From: Thermoplasmatota archaeon
Lineage (GTDB): Archaea > Thermoplasmatota > Thermoplasmata > Thermoplasmatales > Thermoplasmataceae
Assembly: GCA_023489425.1 (NCBI GenBank)
Contig: JAMDCG010000006.1
Location: forward strand, 1-27,693
Direction of reading: 5' to 3'
Length of the DNA stretch: 27,693 nt
In this document: positions 1 through 6,652 of the stretch, in pieces
How the letters are laid out: each line of letters starts with the position of its first letter
Numbering within the stretch: position 1 is the stretch's first letter
Notes under the pieces: model-generated
Databases searched by the model: none
What the model was told of the DNA's origin: nothing
The model's input: the letters and a program-made list of their open reading frames with translations, nothing else
Program-made: the position numbers and the translations under genes

Positions 1-500
1 TTCTTTCCTATTGATTTCAGGTACTCTGTTACTATTTTCTGATCTTTCTCTGATTTCTGAAGGCTCTTAATGTAGTTTATCTGCTTTGGTGTCGCCTGGA
101 AATCTGTCTGTGCCCTGGTTCTCTGGGGGTCTCCTTTCTTTTCCATTAGCCCATCTATTAGTAGAGATGCTTCTTTCACATTCAACTCATCCACACTTTT
201 CTTTCCTGTCTTCTCGAGATACTTTCTTGTATATGCAATTCTCTCCTCACTATCCTGTAAGTTTGAGATGAAGGACTTCTGCTTTTTCGTGGGACCGGTA
301 CTTCCAGTTGAACTACCAGCCTCGCCCTTTATCTTCTGCAGTTCATCTATGAGTCTAGATGCTTCCTGTACACTTAGTTCAGATATCTCTCCCTTCCCAA
401 GATTTTTTATAAATTTTTCTGAAGCTTCCAGTCTTTCTGAGGATTCCTCCATAAGTTTATTCAAAAAATTCTTCTGGCTTCTCGTTAATTCTCCACTCAA
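1..500 (-). CDS. Tandem helical-repeat protein, 3' end beyond window
   Basis: The minus strand is open from a TTG at 500 to the window edge (166 codons seen). The product is hydrophilic and consists of a repeated unit of about 53 residues at roughly 65-residue spacing: residues 6-58, 71-123 and 137 onward. Each unit begins with T-x-x-Q-x-x-[FY]-[IL]-x-x-L, continues with a Lys/Glu-rich helix ending in [FY]-[IL]-x-x-x-G-K, and closes with E-A-S-x-L-I-D-x-L. A Q-x-x-[FY]-I ... EAS-x-LID-x-L helical unit of this kind is familiar as a C-terminal appendage of phage recombination, primase and other DNA-handling proteins. Here it is strung in tandem with Gly/Ser/Thr- and Gln/Arg-rich linkers, one reading GSSTGSTGP. 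Function is unknown; nucleic-acid or protein binding is inference only. It follows the M1 peptidase on the same strand. The TTG start is preceded by a stop in frame and by a purine-rich GGGTGTGA; an overlapping ATG frame complicates the 5' end (see 457-552). Confidence 0.72.
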   Translation of the reverse strand, partial: MSGELTRSQKNFLNKLMEESSERLEASEKFIKNLGKGEISELSVQEASRLIDELQKIKGEAGSSTGSTGPTKKQKSFISNLQDSEERIAYTRKYLEKTGKKSVDELNVKEASLLIDGLMEKKGDPQRTRAQTDFQATPKQINYIKSLQKSEKDQKIVTEYLKSIGK

Positions 501-552
501 AGTTCACACCCTTGACTTCATGTTTATATTCTTTATAATTCTCGCCATTCAT
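457..552 (-). other. Short ATG frame overlapping the 5' end of the repeat-protein gene
   Basis: A 31-codon frame starts at ATG 552, 34 nt after the aminopeptidase stop, and ends at TAA 457-459. It overlaps the first part of the TTG-started repeat gene in the -strand +1-related frame. Its peptide is charged (MNGENYKEYKHEVKGVNFE...). The A/T-rich stretch near 565-573 is placed where a TATA box for a leaderless ATG 552 transcript would sit. It may be a non-coding coincidence, a leader peptide, or the true N-terminus joined to the repeat frame by a one-base slip or an indel. The repeat consensus is already present in the TTG frame upstream of the TAA, so any join would have to occur before about position 490. 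Confidence 0.25.
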
Positions 553-586
553 TTTGCACTATTGAAATGAAAATAATGAAATTATC

Positions 587-2974
587 TTATGCGGACTGCA
601 TTCTGTCCAGAAGCTTCTGATTTATTTTCAGTCTTTCCATCCCTTTCATTATTCCCCTTTCTATCTTTGAGTTTCTTATGCTGTTAAGAAGATCCTCCAT
701 CTCCTTTACCCTGTTAAGGCCTACGAGAGGTACAAGGGCAAATACCAGATTTGATGCTGTTCCAGATCCGCTGAAGATGTCCTGTAGCTTTGAGACCATT
801 TTGCTGAATTCTTTCACTGCAAGATCCCTGTTCTCTCTGTATGCCCCAAATGAGGTAAAGTATGAAGACACATCCTGTTTCTTTATCTTACCCTCTTCTA
901 TGAGACCATACATTGAATTGAATGCGTTCTCCCCTGGTATATGTCCTGCTGCAACTATCAATTTAACCTTATCCTCATCACTTTTTAGTGAGAACATCTT
1001 CTTTTGTATTTCCTGCAGGTTTTTAGTTTCCTTTGCATATGCAACTGCTATGGAATCCCTTATATCTGGTATTTCATTCTCCATATTTTGGAATTTTGCA
1101 GCCATTTCCTTTGCCTTTTCCCCATCAATGTCAACAAGCCTTCTTAGTACTGTTCCATAGAGAATGGAATCGTTTACATCTTTTGATTTCTTTTCTTCTA
1201 GTCTCTTTACCTGTTCCCTATGGAAGTTTAAATATACTTCATCAAGAGCACTGTTAGATGTGAGTATGTTTCTCAATTCTGAGAGGTCATTTGATATCTG
1301 GGTCACAATGTTAAGTTCTGAAGAACTGGAAAATTCCCTCACCACATCAAGATATACCTTAAGATTTATCTTTCCAGATACAACAAAAGCGTAAAGATCT
1401 GACAATATTCCAATGAAATCCTTGTAGTCCAGCTTTTCCGATTTACTGTGGATTCCAGCATAGAATTGATCAGGATAAAGAACCCTGTAGAACCCGGTTT
1501 CTCCCACATTTAGCTTGACAAAATCCTCTGCTGAAATTGTGGTTTCTCTTGTTTCCATCAGGATGCTTTCATTGCCGTTTTCTCTCAAAACTGTTAGGGG
1601 AACAGGCCATATATCCCTGCCTTCCCTGCCATCAAGATAGAACCTTGATTGGGTTATCCTTATCTTATTTGAATCGTAGGTAAGCTTCAGGATGGGATAC
1701 CCTTCCCTTTTTACCCATGATTCCATTATTCTATCAACCGGTTTGCCTGATGCTTTTGCTATGCTCTTCCATAGATCCTGGCCCTCTGCGTTTGAATATG
1801 AAAATTTCTCAAGATAATTGTGTAATCCAGCCTGGAAGCTTTCGTTACCTGCATAGGATTCGATCATTCTAAGGATCATTCCGCCCTTTCCATAGCTTAT
1901 TTGATCAAATATCTGTTCAATTTCCTCTGGTTCTTTTACATTAGCCTCTATTGGATGGGTACTTTCAAGTGAGTCGTCCGTGAAAGCACCTCTCCCTCTT
2001 GATAATAACATATCACCAGTGACCTTCCATTCAGGATAGTAATTTTCCACGACTTTATACATCATGAATGTTGCAAAACTCTCGTTTAGCCAAAGATCAT
2101 TCCACCATTTCATTGTTACGAGATTTCCGAACCACTGGTGAGCTATCTCATGGGCAATAACGGCTGCCACCCTCTTTTTGGTTGCTCCCCCTGTGCTCTT
2201 GTTTACCAGAATTGCAACTTCCCTGAATGTTATTGCACCCCAGTTTTCCATTGCACCTGCTGCGAATTCAGGTACAGATATGAGATGCATTTTTGGCAGT
2301 GGATATTTTATCCCGAAATATTCATTAAAAAATTCAAGAGACTGTGCTGCCATCACGAGTGGAAAATCGGTAGTATCAAGGTTTCCTTTTAGTCCTGAAA
2401 GGTATAGCCTTACATTTTCAAAACTGCTTTCTTTCGTTTCAAACTTTCCTATTCCAATGTAAACCAGATAGGTGGACATCCTTGGAGTCCTCTGAAATTT
2501 AACTGTTTTCACACTACCCGATTTTACAACTTCTTTTTCAGGCATATTGGAAATAACATCAAGTTCTGAGTCTGTTGTTATTTCTAAATCGAAGGTTGCC
2601 TTCATGGATGGATTGTCAAAGCATGGAAAGGCCCTTCTGGCACCTATGGATTCAAACTGTGTTGTTGCCATCTCAGAGCCGTCAGATGCTTTTGCCAGAT
2701 AAAGTCCTGTTAAGGCTTCATTGAGTTTTGAGGTGAACTCAATTTCAAGAATTGACTTTCCGTTTAATTTAGCTTCTATAATTTTTTCATCGTCCCTCCT
2801 GCCTTCCAGAAGTTCAACATTTTTTCCATCAAGTGTAATCTTATTTATTTTCTGTTCCAGCGTGTTCAGAATTAGCCTGTCTTCTTTTCCTTCTAGCTGT
2901 ATCTTTTCCTTTCCGCTATATGTTTTGTTCTTGTGATCATATTCCAGTTTTATCCAATAGTTTAGAACTTCCAT
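587..2974 (-). CDS. M1 zinc aminopeptidase, tricorn interacting factor F2/F3 type
   Basis: This 795-aa cytosolic enzyme has no signal peptide. It has the exopeptidase motif GAMENWG at residues 240-246 and the zinc site HEIAH at 275-279, with the third ligand E298 in LNESF (HEXXH-18-E). These define peptidase family M1 (gluzincin). The N-terminal beta saddle occupies about 1-195, the catalytic thermolysin-like domain about 200-425 and the helical C-terminal domain the remainder. Length matches the Thermoplasma factors F2 and F3 (about 780-785 aa), which trim the short peptides released by tricorn to free amino acids. A tricorn gene is in the same window at 18299-21406, which supports this role. 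F2 and F3 differ in side-chain preference and I cannot separate them by eye. ATG start; an A/T-rich element lies about 27 nt upstream, near 2998-3008. The repeat-protein gene follows after a short gap. Confidence 0.93.
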   Translation of the reverse strand: MEVLNYWIKLEYDHKNKTYSGKEKIQLEGKEDRLILNTLEQKINKITLDGKNVELLEGRRDDEKIIEAKLNGKSILEIEFTSKLNEALTGLYLAKASDGSEMATTQFESIGARRAFPCFDNPSMKATFDLEITTDSELDVISNMPEKEVVKSGSVKTVKFQRTPRMSTYLVYIGIGKFETKESSFENVRLYLSGLKGNLDTTDFPLVMAAQSLEFFNEYFGIKYPLPKMHLISVPEFAAGAMENWGAITFREVAILVNKSTGGATKKRVAAVIAHEIAHQWFGNLVTMKWWNDLWLNESFATFMMYKVVENYYPEWKVTGDMLLSRGRGAFTDDSLESTHPIEANVKEPEEIEQIFDQISYGKGGMILRMIESYAGNESFQAGLHNYLEKFSYSNAEGQDLWKSIAKASGKPVDRIMESWVKREGYPILKLTYDSNKIRITQSRFYLDGREGRDIWPVPLTVLRENGNESILMETRETTISAEDFVKLNVGETGFYRVLYPDQFYAGIHSKSEKLDYKDFIGILSDLYAFVVSGKINLKVYLDVVREFSSSSELNIVTQISNDLSELRNILTSNSALDEVYLNFHREQVKRLEEKKSKDVNDSILYGTVLRRLVDIDGEKAKEMAAKFQNMENEIPDIRDSIAVAYAKETKNLQEIQKKMFSLKSDEDKVKLIVAAGHIPGENAFNSMYGLIEEGKIKKQDVSSYFTSFGAYRENRDLAVKEFSKMVSKLQDIFSGSGTASNLVFALVPLVGLNRVKEMEDLLNSIRNSKIERGIMKGMERLKINQKLLDRMQSA

Positions 2975-3097
2975 GTTCCACTATGAATTTAATGTGTAAA
3001 ACTTTATTGCTTGCCCACAGTCATTTTAATAGTGCTTGTTAAATTTGAATATTCTTCTAAATGCAAATATTTATTTTACCTGATTAAATTAGTACGT

Positions 3098-3244
3098 ATG
3101 GGGCTTAGCAAAAGAGATCTAACAAGAAAGAAAAAGAGCATAGAATCAAAGATTGAAGAACTGGAGGAAAGGGCAAGACGAAATCCCAAGGACAAGAATA
3201 TTCAAAACGAAATTAATGATTTAAAGAAAAAACTTGATAAATAG
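3098..3244 (+). CDS. Small charged coiled-coil protein (48 aa)
   Basis: I do not recognise a family. The frame is open from 3011, but the first 29 codons would encode a hydrophobic, A/T-composed stretch that coincides with a TATA-like element (ATATTTATTTTA, 3067-3078). The ATG at 3098 lies about 26 nt downstream of that element, the expected geometry for a leaderless archaeal transcript. From there the product is 48 aa, almost entirely Lys/Glu/Arg, with hydrophobic spacing suggesting two helices separated by a turn at RRNPKDKN. It is a stand-alone gene divergent from the aminopeptidase. It may be a small nucleic-acid or ribosome-associated protein, but that is inference. The T-rich run just after the stop (3245-3255) could end transcription. 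Confidence 0.6.
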   Translation: MGLSKRDLTRKKKSIESKIEELEERARRNPKDKNIQNEINDLKKKLDK

Positions 3245-3650
3245 TTTATTTTTAAGAACTCAATCAATATTAATATTTAATTGAAGTTTAGATGAAAGAA
3301 AGAGACCGTGACTTTTTTTATTTTGTTGTGCCACTTAAGAACAAGTTTATGACTAATTAGTTATTGTTTTTAATATGTTTACCTACATTTAGCCTTCCAA
3401 AAATCAGATTTTGTTGATTGCCAAAATGATTCTAAATTGGATGTGAATACCTAAATCCATTTTACAATTCCTATGATCCGTCCTATGTCCTATTAAAGGA
3501 CCCTTGAAGTTAGGGACGGGATTTCTCTTATAGCCGCTCTCTTCTTTTGATTTCTGGTTAGATTGTACTTATGTATGAGGTTACCTGTTTAACTTCATTA
3601 TCCTAAAACAACAAAAAACTGTAAATAAAGGTTTTAAACTTTAATACTAG
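3245..3650. other. 406-nt stretch without a convincing gene
   Basis: This A/T-rich stretch lies between the 48-aa gene and tRNA-Leu. No frame with a good start is present. The minus strand has one open stretch, 3404-3568 (54 codons, no ATG near its beginning), whose middle (SGYKRNPVPNFKG) is the only protein-like part; it may be a relic. A nested inverted repeat overlaps it: CCGTCC at 3478-3483 with GGACGG at 3514-3519, enclosing GTCCT 3487-3491 with AGGAC 3497-3501. The end nearest the tRNA contains the oligo-T terminator of the tRNA transcript. Confidence 0.5.
3605..3618 (-). terminator. Oligo-T terminator after tRNA-Leu
   Basis: Read on the minus strand, the sequence 33-46 nt beyond the tRNA 3' end contains T6 and T4 runs (T6 = 3613-3618, T4 = 3605-3608). 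Archaeal RNA polymerase stops at such U tracts without needing a hairpin. Confidence 0.45.
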
Positions 3651-3735
3651 TGCAGAGGGAGGGATTTGAACCCTCGTATCCCTACGAAACCAGACCCTCA
3701 ATCTGGCGCCTTTGACCAATCTCGACAACCTCTGC
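3651..3735 (-). tRNA. tRNA-Leu (anticodon GAG)
   Basis: The minus strand folds into a class II cloverleaf of 85 nt. The acceptor stem is GCAGAGG/CCTCTGC with discriminator A (3651). The anticodon stem is CCAGA/TCTGG with loop TTGAGGG, giving anticodon GAG for CUC and CUU leucine codons. There is a long variable arm, and the T arm is GAGGG-TTCAAAT-CCCTC. No intron interrupts the anticodon loop. CCA is not encoded (the genome continues CT), so it must be added by the CCA-adding enzyme. The gene lies 31 nt beyond the stop of the K+ channel gene on the same strand. Confidence 0.95.
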
Positions 3736-3761
3736 TCCTTTTTTACTGCAATGTTGCAAAC

Positions 3762-3775
3762 CTTATTTAATTTTT
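3762..3775 (-). promoter_or_regulatory. TATA element for tRNA-Leu
   Basis: On the minus strand AAAAATTAAATAAG is centred about 32 nt before the mature tRNA 5' end, fitting a start a few bases upstream of the tRNA. It overlaps the last codons and stop of the K+ channel gene, so the tRNA can be transcribed independently. Confidence 0.5.
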
Positions 3776-4795
3776 GATTGTTTTCTTTGATTTCTCCAGA
3801 ATAATGAGTGATTCTCCCTGATATACAGAGTCCTCCTCAGGCCTCAACAGGTATTCATCACCCTTCCTAATGGCGATTATTTTTCTCCATTCATTTTCTA
3901 CCATTTTATATAGTTCCCTGTAGCTTTTTCCCTTATAATCATCTTCCCTGATTTCCATAAAGTCCATACTTTCAGACTTAGAAAATATCTCAGAAATGAA
4001 CTTCCACGATCCTGGATTATTTATCAATTTAATAATCGCTGATGAACTCATTTCCCCTCTAACAATAATTTCGTCCGCACCTGATTCTCTGGCATGCTCT
4101 CTACTTGATTTATTGATCAGTTCCACAATTGTGTTAATTTCAGGATTTAATTTTTTAACTGTCATCACTATAAGAATTGATTCTGCATCTACAGCCAGTG
4201 AATTCTCCGAACCATATTTCTCATTCGGGAATATTATTGCTGTATGACTATTTTCTATACCAGCCCTCTTCAGATCCTTATAGTCCAGAGGGTTTCCCTT
4301 CACAAATTCCATATTTTCTTTTTCCTTTTCTGGCGGGTCCTGCCCCAGCACAATAAACGGATTTTTGTCCCTCATTATGACTTCAATTATGTCTGCTTGC
4401 TTTTCTGAATAATTACATATAATTACATGATCCTTCATTTTTGTTCGCACCTCTCCAAATCTCTTGAGAAGCTTAGCATCCACAAGCTCAGCGCCTATGG
4501 ATACAAGTAATAAACTGAAACTTCCTACACCAATAATCATTATGAATATGGCATTTAATTTTCCCATAAATCCAACAATTGTGACGTCCCCATATCCAAC
4601 TGTAGTAACTGTTTGCATTGTCCACCAAAGGGACTGAAAAAGGGAGTGAATGCCAGAGTTCGCAATAGGGTTCTCTATGTAATATTCAGAGAATACACTG
4701 TATATTAGCACAAATGCCGCAATAATTATGGTTTTACCTATATTGTGCTTTAATGCCTTCTTTACCCTTAATATGAATGTCTGTAGGTCAACCAA
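3767..4795 (-). CDS. MthK-like potassium channel with RCK domain
   Basis: This 342-aa membrane protein has two transmembrane helices (about 20-38 and 78-102) around a pore loop with the K+ selectivity filter TVGYGD at 65-70. A cytoplasmic RCK/TrkA-N domain follows (about 121-260), then a TrkA-C domain (about 275-342). This is the architecture of MthK, in which ligand binding to the RCK ring gates the pore. As in MthK, the first RCK strand reads VIICNYSE instead of carrying the GxGxxG dinucleotide signature, so a Rossmann NAD site is unlikely. The start is a TTG at 4795; the nearby ATG (4797-4799) is out of frame and stops after three codons. A TATA-like AAATATAATT about 27 nt upstream favours a leaderless TTG start. 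K+ uptake and membrane-potential control are important for acidophiles that hold a reversed potential (general knowledge, not shown here). Confidence 0.9.
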   Translation of the reverse strand: MVDLQTFILRVKKALKHNIGKTIIIAAFVLIYSVFSEYYIENPIANSGIHSLFQSLWWTMQTVTTVGYGDVTIVGFMGKLNAIFIMIIGVGSFSLLLVSIGAELVDAKLLKRFGEVRTKMKDHVIICNYSEKQADIIEVIMRDKNPFIVLGQDPPEKEKENMEFVKGNPLDYKDLKRAGIENSHTAIIFPNEKYGSENSLAVDAESILIVMTVKKLNPEINTIVELINKSSREHARESGADEIIVRGEMSSSAIIKLINNPGSWKFISEIFSKSESMDFMEIREDDYKGKSYRELYKMVENEWRKIIAIRKGDEYLLRPEEDSVYQGESLIILEKSKKTIKN

Positions 4796-4817
4796 CCATG
4801 GATGATTTAAGATTAGA

Positions 4818-4827
4818 AATATAATTT
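4818..4827 (-). promoter_or_regulatory. TATA element for the K+ channel gene
   Basis: The minus strand reads AATTATATTT, centred about 27 nt from the TTG start, which predicts a leaderless or nearly leaderless mRNA. Confidence 0.45.
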
Positions 4828-4914
4828 TTCTCTTTTATCACTGATTTTTACTTCCCAGTTAAATCTCCATGTGTATTACTTCAATAATACTAACTCACTG
4901 TTCCATTTCTTTCC

Positions 4915-5034
4915 CTAAAATCCCTGGCAGCAGTCAAGAAATACAAGGTGGCCGCATACGGGACATGCCTGCTGATGCCTGTATTCCACGCAGTATTCAC
5001 ATTTACACTGCTCCTCGAAACAATCAGAACACAT
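4915..5034 (-). CDS. Cysteine-rich zinc-ribbon-like mini-protein (39 aa)
   Basis: The frame runs from ATG 5034 to TAG 4915-4917 and encodes 39 aa with eight cysteines and two histidines. The arrangement is CxxC at residues 2-5, CxCxxC at 10-15, CPVCGH at 24-29 and a late CC pair at 35-36. CPVCGH is a typical zinc-knuckle turn, so one or two zinc (or other metal) sites are likely; an iron-sulfur or sensor role cannot be excluded. An in-frame ATG at 5058 would add eight residues but lies only about 10 nt from the TATA element, whereas ATG 5034 fits a transcript starting about 26 nt from it. The gene is divergent from the membrane transporter gene at 5077, with one A/T-rich promoter between them, which suggests a functional or regulatory link. 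No homologue is recognised. Confidence 0.62.
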   Translation of the reverse strand: MCSDCFEEQCKCEYCVEYRHQQACPVCGHLVFLDCCQGF

Positions 5035-5061
5035 TAGGTTGTTATGGTGTAGTAACATAAA

Positions 5062-5073
5062 AACTTTATAATT
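5062..5073. promoter_or_regulatory. Two-way TATA element between mini-protein and transporter
   Basis: AACTTTATAATT contains the near-palindromic TTATAA. On minus it sits about 34 nt from ATG 5034 of the Cys-rich mini-protein. On plus it is about 25 nt before a GTG at 5092, inside the longest transporter frame. It is the only TATA-like element in the short divergent gap. Confidence 0.45.
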
Positions 5074-5076
5074 TGA

Positions 5077-5781
5077 ATGCAATGCTGCAACGTGTCATAC
5101 TTTGATCCTGCCATATTTCTTGCGGCAACAGGTATAATAGTACTGGAGATGTCAGAAGCGTCTGCAATTTCAATGTCCCTAGCTGTTGATGCTAAAAGCA
5201 ATATTCCATTGCTTGCTGCAACTCTTGGTGTAATCACCGTTCTCATTCCAACGGCCTTTATAGGGAGTGCAATTTCACTACTTCCTCTAATTTATGTAAG
5301 ACTGGTTTCTGCAACCTTATTACTGTATTTCGCACAAAGACTGGCAAAGAGTGCCAAAAGATCCATGAAATTCCAGTATCTGAAAAGCTTTCCAAAGTCC
5401 CATAAAGAAGAGCCATCAGATTCTGGAGTTTCCCTTACAGCATACACAGCTGGTGTTATAGAAGCTTTTGAGGCTGCTATTGTTCTTGTTGGACTCTATC
5501 CAGAAAGTTATTCTTCCACTGCCTACGGAATATTTCTTGGAATTGGGATTGTAATAGTTTTCTCCATAATACTAAGGTCACAGATAAGGAAGATCAAGCA
5601 GGCAATAATGAAGGTGGTTGTTTCATCACTCCTTTTTTCATTTTCAGCATTCTGGTACATAGAAACTGTGAAACCCATAGACGAGATATTAATACTGCCT
5701 TTCTTCATTATTTTCTTCCTGATAGTTTATGCATTTTCAACTTACGGGTTGAAAAATCTTAAAAATCGTGAAACTTCTTAA
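5077..5781 (+). CDS. Seven-helix membrane transporter with two ExxE motifs, possible FTR1/ILT relative
   Basis: This 234-aa integral membrane protein has seven predicted helices, at about 9-33, 42-62, 64-88, 118-140, 146-166, 178-196 and 203-224. Helices 1 and 4 each carry an acidic E-x-x-E-A motif: LEMSEA (E24, E27) and IEAFEA (E129, E132). Seven helices with ExxE in helices 1 and 4 is the plan of the oxidase-dependent iron transporter/FTR1 family, where REXXE binds Fe3+; here the preceding Arg is replaced by Leu or Ile. I therefore call it a putative metal-ion permease, possibly iron, with moderate confidence. The two halves look like an internal duplication. ATG 5077 is too close to the only TATA (5062-5073); GTG 5092, giving VSYFDPAIF, is a likelier leaderless start. 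It is divergent from the Cys-rich mini-protein and convergent with the next gene. Confidence 0.68.
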   Translation: MQCCNVSYFDPAIFLAATGIIVLEMSEASAISMSLAVDAKSNIPLLAATLGVITVLIPTAFIGSAISLLPLIYVRLVSATLLLYFAQRLAKSAKRSMKFQYLKSFPKSHKEEPSDSGVSLTAYTAGVIEAFEAAIVLVGLYPESYSSTAYGIFLGIGIVIVFSIILRSQIRKIKQAIMKVVVSSLLFSFSAFWYIETVKPIDEILILPFFIIFFLIVYAFSTYGLKNLKNRETS

Positions 5782-5797
5782 TAAAATATTCATATTT

Positions 5798-6283
5798 TCA
5801 CGAACCAAAAAATATCAGTATTACTACTACAGCGATTACAGACACCATTGATAAGACTGTTGCTATTTTTCCCTTTCCTGCAAAAATTGCCAGGAATGTA
5901 CCCAGTATTCCAACCACTATAATTGGCGATGCAATTGCCGCTGTAATTCCCCTCTGAAACCCATACTGCGGTATCTGGCTCAGGAAAGTATATGCGAGAT
6001 ATGTAACCAATCCACCAATAAACAATGTTGTTATTGAAAAAATAATTACTGGATTTGTCTTTTTCTTTGTTTCTTCTTTCAATTTGTTTGAGTCTTCAAT
6101 TCTGTCCTGCTCTGTTACGTCCCTAATTTCCTCAATGAATCTCCACGGGATGAATAACTTGTGATTTCTATATGCTACCATTACGCCCATGTCATCATAT
6201 GTAAGAAGAGTGCATACTAGGCGGGTCATGTTGCCATCATACACCACTGTGACATTACTGTTTAGGAATGATTCTATTGCCAA
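5798..6283 (-). CDS. Small beta-barrel (Sm/PRC-like) domain fused to three TM helices, function unknown
   Basis: This 161-aa protein has two parts. Residues 1-56 alternate like five short beta strands: VTVVYDG, VCTLLTYDDMGVMVAY, KLFIPWRFIEEI. The pattern of a bulge followed by ...G[VI]xVxxxxxxxFIPWxxIxxI resembles Sm-like or PRC-barrel folds that end in an I-x-I strand. A charged linker (57-77) leads to three membrane helices at about 79-99, 112-134 and 138-159. The barrel would face the cytosol at the membrane. I do not recognise a named family. Start is TTG 6283; the nearest ATG lies well inside, and an A/T-rich CTTATTAG element about 25 nt upstream fits a leaderless TTG. The stop is 16 nt from that of the convergent transporter gene. 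Confidence 0.6.
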   Translation of the reverse strand: MAIESFLNSNVTVVYDGNMTRLVCTLLTYDDMGVMVAYRNHKLFIPWRFIEEIRDVTEQDRIEDSNKLKEETKKKTNPVIIFSITTLFIGGLVTYLAYTFLSQIPQYGFQRGITAAIASPIIVVGILGTFLAIFAGKGKIATVLSMVSVIAVVVILIFFGS

Positions 6284-6340
6284 TACAGATAAATGAGTTT
6301 TGCGCTAATAAGATTTTCTTTTTACATCGATTATGATTTT

Positions 6341-6652
6341 TCAAAGACTGTTTTCATTTGTGTTCGTTTTTATCCATTCTATTGATAACTTTATTATCTC
6401 ATCAAAATTTTCTTCGTAATAAAACTTCTTTTGATCTTCGTTTCCCTTTCCCTCCAGAAGCGATTCAAGGAAAATTGCAAATTCTCTGACATTAAAATTG
6501 TTACTGTAATCTCTAACAGCGGTGAGAAATAGATTCTTTCTTGACAGGCCTATAAGCATCTCATTGATTAATGGTTTTGATGAATATATTTCCTCTGAAT
6601 AATTGAGGAGTTTTCTAGATATTACCTCCTCCTTAATCTCTTGAAAGCCCAC
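6341..6652 (-). CDS. Hypothetical protein (103 aa) translationally coupled to nrdJ
   Basis: This 103-aa soluble, helical, acidic protein has no recognised domain. Its start is a GTG whose G is also the last base of the ribonucleotide reductase stop codon (TAGTG, 6650-6654), a one-base overlap that implies translational coupling and a shared mRNA. The sequence has amphipathic helices and a Tyr/Phe/Glu-rich middle (KKFYYEENFDE). There are no cysteines, so it is not a thioredoxin or glutaredoxin-type reductant. A role linked to dNTP synthesis is suggested only by position. Confidence 0.7.
   Translation of the reverse strand: MGFQEIKEEVISRKLLNYSEEIYSSKPLINEMLIGLSRKNLFLTAVRDYSNNFNVREFAIFLESLLEGKGNEDQKKFYYEENFDEIIKLSIEWIKTNTNENSL

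Noticed and set aside
296..314. GGTACTTCCAGTTGAACTA resembles part of the G-rich repeat near pdxT
   Set aside because: Both segments encode or oppose Gly/Ser/Thr linkers, the G run is absent here, and the match is too short to call a third repeat copy.
86..570. Two plus-strand open frames (61 and 100 aa)
   Set aside because: They are the antisense of the repeat-protein gene, whose minus-strand frame shows clear internal repeats; the plus-strand products are Ser/Phe-rich shadows.
3011..3097. N-terminal extension of the 48-aa protein to 77 aa
   Set aside because: The extra codons coincide with the TATA element and give a low-complexity hydrophobic stretch unlike the charged body.
4869..5060. 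Plus-strand 63-aa frame
   Set aside because: It is antisense to the Cys-rich mini-protein, whose CxxC and CPVCGH motifs make the minus strand the coding one.
5034..5246. Minus-strand 70-aa frame
   Set aside because: Shadow of the seven-helix transporter gene, and it would run across the two-way promoter.
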